This document shows positions 31,370-35,387 of a DNA stretch of 35,387 bases, one piece after another. Position 1 is the first letter of the stretch, and each line of letters opens with the position of its first letter. Below the pieces are notes generated by a model. It was not told the DNA's origin. It ran no database searches and saw nothing but the letters and a program-made list of their open reading frames with translations. Location: assembly GCA_017354375.1 (NCBI GenBank), contig JAFMRC010000006.1, positions 1-35,387 on the forward strand. The letters run 5' to 3'. The position numbers were made by a program, and so were the translations under genes. Origin of the DNA: Nocardiopsaceae bacterium (lineage in GTDB: Bacteria; Actinomycetota; Actinomycetes; Streptosporangiales; Streptosporangiaceae).

Positions 31370-32290
31370 ATGTCCGTTACATCCGAGCATGAAGCGCTGC
31401 ACCGGGTCTTCCAGCATGATCCGGGCCTGTACTCCCGCGCCGTCGAGCGCGCCCTCGGCGTCAAGCTGGCGGTGCCCGACGACCTGTCGGAATTGAGCGT
31501 GGACCTGACCGAGACCCGGCCGGTGGAGCGGCGGGCGGACTCGGTGCTGCGCGCCGAGTTCCCGGCCGGGGACGCCGGGCCGGTCCTGATCGTTGAGTCG
31601 CAGACCGGGGAGGATGAGACCCGGCGCAGGCGGTGGCCGTATTACATCGCCTTCGTGCGGGATAAGTACGACTGCCAGGTCGTACTTCTAGTGGTGTGCG
31701 GCAAGAAGAAAACGGCGCAGTGGGCGCGGGTGCCGATCGAGGTCGGGGAACCGGGCGCGGTCTGCATGACCGTGACCCCGCTGGTGCTGGGGCCGGATAA
31801 CGTGCCGGCGGTGGTGACCGTCGAGGACGCGGTCGCGGACCTGCCGTTCGCGGTGTTCTCGGCGCTGACGCACAGCCGCAGCCGGGGCCGGCAGAAGGAT
31901 GCGATACTAGACTCACTGGCGGCGGCGCTGAAGACGATCGACGTGCGGGCCGCGGCCGAGCTGGCCGAGTTCACCGAGGTCGGCTTGGGTAAGACCGCGG
32001 CCGGGAAGAAGTGGAGGGCACTGATGGCAACCAGGACTTTCCCGTACGCCTCCGAGCAGCGTTCCCAGGGCCGGTCGGAGGGCCGGGCAGAAGGCCGGGC
32101 AGAGGGCCGGGCCGCGGGCAAGGCGGAGAGCCGGGCGGAGGACATCCTGCTGATCCTCGACAAGCGCAAGATCGAGGTGGATGACGATGTGCGTAAGCGC
32201 ATCACGTCCTGCACCGACTTGAAGACGCTGGAGAAGTGGCTGGGCCGTTCCCTGACCGCGGCCAGGGCCGAGGACCTGTTCAAGGACTGA
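31370..32290 (+). CDS. Rpn/transposase-like PD-(D/E)XK family protein
   Basis: The ATG at 31370 gives 306 residues; the track start at 31322 adds 16 without support. Landmarks of a large actinobacterial PD-(D/E)XK-like family are present: RADSVLRAEFPAGDAGPVLI leading into VESQTGEDETRRRR, then WPYYIAFVRDKYDCQVVLLV. The usual E-x-Q core is here ESQ. LVLGPDNVPAVVTVEDAVA follows. The C-terminal part holds a charged SEGRAEGRAEGRAAGKAESR repeat and the family's RITSCTDLKTLEKWLGRSL helix. Members relate to Rpn recombination-promoting nucleases; nuclease activity here is unproven. The gene is convergent with the XRE regulator (20 bp apart). Confidence 0.8.
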   Translation: MSVTSEHEALHRVFQHDPGLYSRAVERALGVKLAVPDDLSELSVDLTETRPVERRADSVLRAEFPAGDAGPVLIVESQTGEDETRRRRWPYYIAFVRDKYDCQVVLLVVCGKKKTAQWARVPIEVGEPGAVCMTVTPLVLGPDNVPAVVTVEDAVADLPFAVFSALTHSRSRGRQKDAILDSLAAALKTIDVRAAAELAEFTEVGLGKTAAGKKWRALMATRTFPYASEQRSQGRSEGRAEGRAEGRAAGKAESRAEDILLILDKRKIEVDDDVRKRITSCTDLKTLEKWLGRSLTAARAEDLFKD

Positions 32291-32310
32291 GGGGCGAAGG
32301 CGGACGCGGA

Positions 32311-33165
32311 TCAGATCTCGGCCAGGAGGCGGCGCAGGATGTCCGGGGTGGCGTCGGCGTCCTCCGCCTGGGTCGTGAGCAGGTTCATCCAGTGCCGGTA
32401 GTACTCCAGGTCGGCGGGCCGGTCGGGGTACACGGCCGTGTTGAGGTGCTCGAGGTAGGCCACGTCGGGAAGATCGGGATCGGGTAGCCGCAGCACCGTG
32501 AACGGGGCCTCGGCCACCGGCCCGAACCGGCGCAACGGCAGCACCTGGATGGTGACGTGCCCGATGTCGCAGGCGTCGAGGAGCCGCTTGAGCTGAGCGG
32601 ACATCGTGGCCCGGTTGCCGAACGCCCTGAGCAGCACGGCCTCGTCGAGCAGCGCCCACAGGTGCGGCGGCCGTGGCCGCGCCAGGATGTCCTGGCGGCG
32701 CATCCGCAGCTCGACCATGCGGTCGACCTCGAACACGTCCGCCGATCCGTGCCCGGACCTGATGACCGCGCTGGCGTAGTCGGGGGTCTGCAGCAGCCCG
32801 GGGACGAACTGGGTCTCATACCCGCGGATCACCGAGGCCGACTGCTCCAGCCCGAGATAGTTCTCGAACCAGCCGGGTATCACGTCCCGGTACGGATGCC
32901 ACCATTCGGCGCTGTTGGCCACCCGGGCCAGCCCCAGCAGGGCGGTCCGCTCCGCCTCGCCCGTGACGCCGTACAGCGTGCACAGGTCGGCCACGTCGCG
33001 GGACTTGAAGCCGGTCCGCCCCAGCTCCAGCCGGCTCATCTTGGAGTCCGAACCCCGGATGGACCGGCCCGCCGCCTCGCGCGTTACCCCGGATGCCTCC
33101 CGCAGCCGGCGTAGCTCCTTCCCGAGCGCCACCCGGGCCAGCATCGGGCTGGTGACTTCCTCCAC
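32311..33165 (-). CDS. XRE family regulator with DUF5753 domain
   Basis: The GTG at 33165 (VEEVTSPMLARVALGKELRR) gives 284 residues, the normal family size; the track's 33492 start lies inside the upstream gene. An HTH_31-type helix-turn-helix spans ~14-65 (LREASGVTREAAGRSIRGSD, KMSRLELGRTGFKSRDVADL). The DUF5753 domain follows: ENYLGLEQSASVIRGYETQF, VPGLLQTPDYASAVI and LWALLDEAVLLRAFG, ending LAYLEHL-like at VAYLEHLNTAVYPDRP. Such regulators are usually followed by a small DUF397 gene, which is absent here. It starts 2 bp after the methyltransferase stop, so it was probably co-transcribed with it before the insertion. Confidence 0.93.
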   Translation of the reverse strand: MEEVTSPMLARVALGKELRRLREASGVTREAAGRSIRGSDSKMSRLELGRTGFKSRDVADLCTLYGVTGEAERTALLGLARVANSAEWWHPYRDVIPGWFENYLGLEQSASVIRGYETQFVPGLLQTPDYASAVIRSGHGSADVFEVDRMVELRMRRQDILARPRPPHLWALLDEAVLLRAFGNRATMSAQLKRLLDACDIGHVTIQVLPLRRFGPVAEAPFTVLRLPDPDLPDVAYLEHLNTAVYPDRPADLEYYRHWMNLLTTQAEDADATPDILRRLLAEI

Positions 33166-33167
33166 CG

Positions 33168-33656
33168 CTACGGCTTGCGGCCGACGGCGGCGTACGCGTC
33201 GAGCGCCTCCGGCGGATCCCCGGACGGCGTGGCCTCGGGCCGCCAGCGCGTGATCGAGACCACGCCGGGCTCCACTATCTCCATCCCGTCGAAGAACCCG
33301 GCGAGCTCCGCGGGGGTGCGGTGGCGGCCGGGCGGCGTGCCATGCTGGTTCCAGTACGCGATGGCCGCGGCCATCTTCTCCCCGGTGACCTCCAGGGTCG
33401 GGTGCTCGATCGCCAGGTAGCTGCCTGACGGCAGCGCCCGCATGAGCTGGCCGGTTATCGCGTACGCCTCGTCGTTGTCCAGCACGTGCCACAGCACGCC
33501 GAGCATCGTGACGGCGACGGGCTGGCCGAAGTCCAGCGTCCGCCCGGCGGCGGCGAGGATGCCGCCGGGGTCGTGCATGTCGGCGTGGACGTAATCGGTG
33601 ACTCCCTCCGGGGTGCTGGTCAGCAGCGCCTTGGCGTGCACCAGCACCAGCGGGTC
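33168..33656 (-). pseudogene. N-terminally truncated DUF574 (SAM-dependent) methyltransferase
   Basis: The surviving ~162 residues match the C-terminal 60% of the actinobacterial S-adenosyl methyltransferase family PF04672. The visible parts are DPLVLVHAKALLTSTPEGVT, YVHADMHDP, DFGQPVAVTMLGVLWHVLDN, AIEHPTLEV and ITRWRPE. Family members have about 270 residues, with SAM-binding motif I (DIGTGLP-like) in the first 100; that part is missing. Homology stops at the DP codons (33651-33656), just where a family member would read VVYVDNDPLVL. The upstream in-frame codons (VRVNNPNTS and beyond, to a GTG at 33746) are unrelated and lie antisense to an element gene. Truncation by integration of the flanking element is the best explanation. 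Confidence 0.8.
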
Positions 33657-33692
33657 AGAGGTGTTCGGGTTGTTCACACGGACGGACAACCC
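33630..33692. other. Putative attL junction of an integrated element
   Basis: Methyltransferase homology breaks off at about 33654-33660, and lower-GC DNA starts immediately to the right. The break lies 260 bp before a large serine recombinase gene that reads away from it. This is the usual position of the attachment site relative to such integrases. On the element side there is an inverted repeat, GGGTTGT-(12 bp)-ACAACCC (33667-33692), which could be part of the att arm. The exact crossover dinucleotide cannot be read without attR. Confidence 0.6.
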
Positions 33693-33717
33693 CCGCACCA
33701 CAAGGGGAATGACCCAC

Positions 33718-33879
33718 ATGACCAGCTCATACACGGTAACGACCACCTACACCGACGGCACTGTCAGCCGCTACGGCACGACGCAAGATGCCGCTTACCA
33801 GCGTATTTGTACCGAAATCAGTCGTCCGACGCCAGACGTCACCGCCGTAGACATCCGACCTGCCATGCCTGGCAAGTAA
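33718..33879 (+). CDS. Small element-encoded protein upstream of the integrase
   Basis: The ATG at 33718 (or 33709) with AAGGGG upstream gives 53 residues: MTSSYTVTTTYTDGTVSRYG, then TTQDAAYQRICTEISRPTPD and a short basic end. The pattern of alternating Thr/Tyr/Val with a TDG turn suggests a small beta-sheet domain followed by a helix. It ends 41 bp before the recombinase and lies between the putative att site and the integrase. It is not recognised. A recombination directionality factor or other accessory role is conceivable but unsupported by any motif. Confidence 0.5.
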   Translation: MTSSYTVTTTYTDGTVSRYGTTQDAAYQRICTEISRPTPDVTAVDIRPAMPGK

Positions 33880-33920
33880 ACCCGAAATCTATACTTGACC
33901 AGCAGGAATCAGGAGCGACA

Positions 33921-35354
33921 GTGACGGATTACGGATTTACCCGCGTATCTGCCGGAAGCCAGGATGCGCAGACGCAAGAGCGAGATATTCTCAGGTTCAG
34001 CCCGGGAGCGATAATCGTGCGGCCTGAGACTAAAGCCGCATCAGCATCAAAAGGGGAACAACTCGACGCGCTTGATGCGGTTATAGCTCAGCTTCGGCCC
34101 GGTGACCGGGTTATCGTCACCGATTCATCCCGGCTTGACCGAAGGGATAACCTGACGTCTCAGGTCCGCACCATGCTTGCTATCCGGGAGACCGGAGCGG
34201 AAATCGTCTCGCTTGCTCCGGGAGAGGATAATTTCGGCAGCGGGGACGATCTCGGCTCATGGGTAACAACCCTGGTCAAGCAGAACGCGAACGCGGAGAA
34301 GTCCAAGACGGTGAAAACGCAGACGTTCCGGGGCGTCTCACAGATATGCGAGAACAGGGCGCATCATGGTCCGCTCCCGAAGTTCTGGGAAACCGAAGGT
34401 GAACGGTACCGCAAGCAGGCTTATTGCGCCGACCCTGGCAAGGTCGCAGACATTTACGAACGTGTCGCCAAGCGCGAATCGCTCTCATCGATCGGGCGGA
34501 TCTACGATATGTACCCGAAGGGCATCAAGCACCTGATACGGTTCTCGCCGAATCACACCGGGGTTGAGGAGTGCAGCTACACCGACGACATTCACGGCAA
34601 GCTGGAATGGACGCACACGGTGACTCCGGTAGTCGATTCACCGCTCTGGTGGCGCGCGAACAAAGTGCTAGACGCGAACCTGACGGACGCGCGCGGGAAT
34701 AAGGGCGGCCGCCCGGTAGCCAAGCCGGCCAACTGGATTTCCGGTATTCTCGACTGTCCCTCGTGCGGCGGCAAGCTGTACGTGAATGACAGCCTCACCC
34801 CGGCGGGAAATCCGAGGACACCGAAACTGCGGTGCAGCGGCACCGGAAAGAGGCGGCTCTCCTGCGGAGAATTCAAGGGCATCGACGCTCAGCCGGTCAT
34901 TGACCGCATCTCTCGCATATTCACCAGCGCAACGAAGACGAAGATTCTCGCGTTTCAGCGGGTGACGGGGAACGCTCACGAACTGGAGGAGCTGAAAGCG
35001 GGACTCCGCAAGATCCAGGCGCGTCTTTCCGCCACCGAAGATGACGACGCGCTAGACGCGCTGGTGGCAGAGCGCAAGCAGGTTAAGGCGCGCATAGACG
35101 GATTCGAGATCGTTCCCGACACCTTCGACTACGCACCGACCGGCCAGACGGTAGCCGAAAGGTGGAATGACGGGGACGACGCCGAAAAGCGGAGGTTCGC
35201 TCGTGCGATCAAGAACGCATGGGGGATGATCCTAGCGGAACGCGGCGGGGAATGGGTGATCACATTCATGGCGGATAAATCAGCGGAAACGAGGGGCGCG
35301 GGGGATATCGTAGATCTCGGGGACGGCTTGTGTTTTCCCCGCCCGGCTGAGTAA
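33921..35354 (+). CDS. Large serine recombinase (site-specific integrase)
   Basis: The GTG at 33921 behind AGGAG gives 477 residues; the track start at 33486 would run back across the att site. The resolvase catalytic domain covers ~1-140. It has YGFTRVSAGSQDAQTQERDI, with the nucleophilic Ser in RVS, then DRVIVTDSSRLDRR. The recombinase domain covers ~170-270 (KVADIYERVAKRESLSSIGR, PLWWRANKVLD). A zinc ribbon (LDCPSCGGKLYV ... RLSCGEF) lies at ~275-320. A coiled coil (ELEELKAGLRKIQARLSATE) follows near 355-400. This is the standard architecture of phiC31/Bxb1-type integrases, which recombine short attP and attB sites without host factors. It most likely mediated the insertion into the methyltransferase gene. 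Confidence 0.94.
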   Translation: MTDYGFTRVSAGSQDAQTQERDILRFSPGAIIVRPETKAASASKGEQLDALDAVIAQLRPGDRVIVTDSSRLDRRDNLTSQVRTMLAIRETGAEIVSLAPGEDNFGSGDDLGSWVTTLVKQNANAEKSKTVKTQTFRGVSQICENRAHHGPLPKFWETEGERYRKQAYCADPGKVADIYERVAKRESLSSIGRIYDMYPKGIKHLIRFSPNHTGVEECSYTDDIHGKLEWTHTVTPVVDSPLWWRANKVLDANLTDARGNKGGRPVAKPANWISGILDCPSCGGKLYVNDSLTPAGNPRTPKLRCSGTGKRRLSCGEFKGIDAQPVIDRISRIFTSATKTKILAFQRVTGNAHELEELKAGLRKIQARLSATEDDDALDALVAERKQVKARIDGFEIVPDTFDYAPTGQTVAERWNDGDDAEKRRFARAIKNAWGMILAERGGEWVITFMADKSAETRGAGDIVDLGDGLCFPRPAE

Positions 35355-35387
35355 CAGCGGAACGCAGAGCGCCCCGTGGCCGAATAC

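Larger units (their letters stand above)
33657..35387 (+). mobile_element. Left end of a serine-recombinase integrative element (continues beyond the window)
   Basis: The segment is visibly lower in GC than the rest of the window. It contains a 53-aa ORF and a large serine recombinase, and it begins where the DUF574 methyltransferase gene is cut. No insertion-sequence inverted repeats are seen. Whether it is a prophage, an ICE/AICE or a genomic island cannot be decided from the 1.7 kb visible. The last 33 bp hold no supported gene. Confidence 0.65.

Noticed and set aside
33486-33920. N-terminal 145-residue extension of the recombinase ORF
   Set aside because: It crosses the att junction and the methyltransferase remnant in antisense. 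The GTG at 33921 has AGGAG and starts directly at the resolvase domain.
35376-35387. Possible GTG start at the right edge (gtggccgaatac)
   Set aside because: Four codons and no ribosome binding site are too little to support a gene.

Overview
The window comes from a very GC-rich actinobacterium (about 70% GC by eye). GTG starts are frequent. Actinobacterial family hallmarks include a mycothiol-type MDMPI-domain protein, an XRE/DUF5753 regulator, a DUF574 methyltransferase, a STAND ATPase with TPR tail, and a PknB-like kinase with an extracytoplasmic tail. It looks like a soil actinomycete of the Streptomyces/Streptosporangiales kind, but the genus cannot be fixed from the sequence. I see no rRNA, tRNA or CRISPR array.

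Layout, left to right. (1) 1-6166: a partial GNAT-like gene, a small membrane protein with an Ala/Gln-rich tail, then a forward cluster of Tat-signal protein, DUF4331 protein, small conserved protein, ECF sigma factor and an MDMPI-domain protein that may act as its anti-sigma. A secreted HAF-repeat protein follows. (2) 6183-10972: a deletion remnant of a CooC/MinD-type ATPase gene, an AT-rich Fur/Zur-like box, a small conserved gene, a STAND NTPase with TPR tail, and a convergent, overlapping glycosyltransferase-like gene carrying twelve copies of a 7-bp repeat. (3) 11156-15578: a catabolic operon of GntR/FCD regulator, four-carbon acid sugar kinase (DUF1537), cyclase-family metal hydrolase and MFS transporter. 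(4) 15669-21641: a 779-aa protein with an internal duplication, a DUF445 membrane protein, an Abi-alpha (DUF4393) protein and fumarylacetoacetase, all on one strand. (5) 21860-28211: a 648-aa membrane-anchored unknown, a REP-like hairpin repeat, inorganic pyrophosphatase, a Ser/Thr kinase and a divergent HtrA-type protease. (6) 28230-33165: lactate permease, an SRPBCC/ArsR pair, a small CPxC protein, an Rpn-like PD-(D/E)XK protein and an XRE/DUF5753 regulator. (7) 33168-35387: the 3' part of a DUF574 methyltransferase gene, cut near 33,656. A visibly lower-GC segment follows, with a 53-aa ORF and a large serine recombinase, and continues past the window end.

The most informative points are these. 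The right end is very probably the attL side of an element integrated by the serine recombinase into the methyltransferase gene. The 7-bp repeat has the geometry of a phase-variable locus. The kinase-cyclase-MFS operon lacks the usual dehydrogenase and aldolase of four-carbon acid pathways and has a palindrome at its apparently leaderless start. The 779-aa/DUF445/Abi-alpha run is a candidate uncharacterised membrane or phage-response module.
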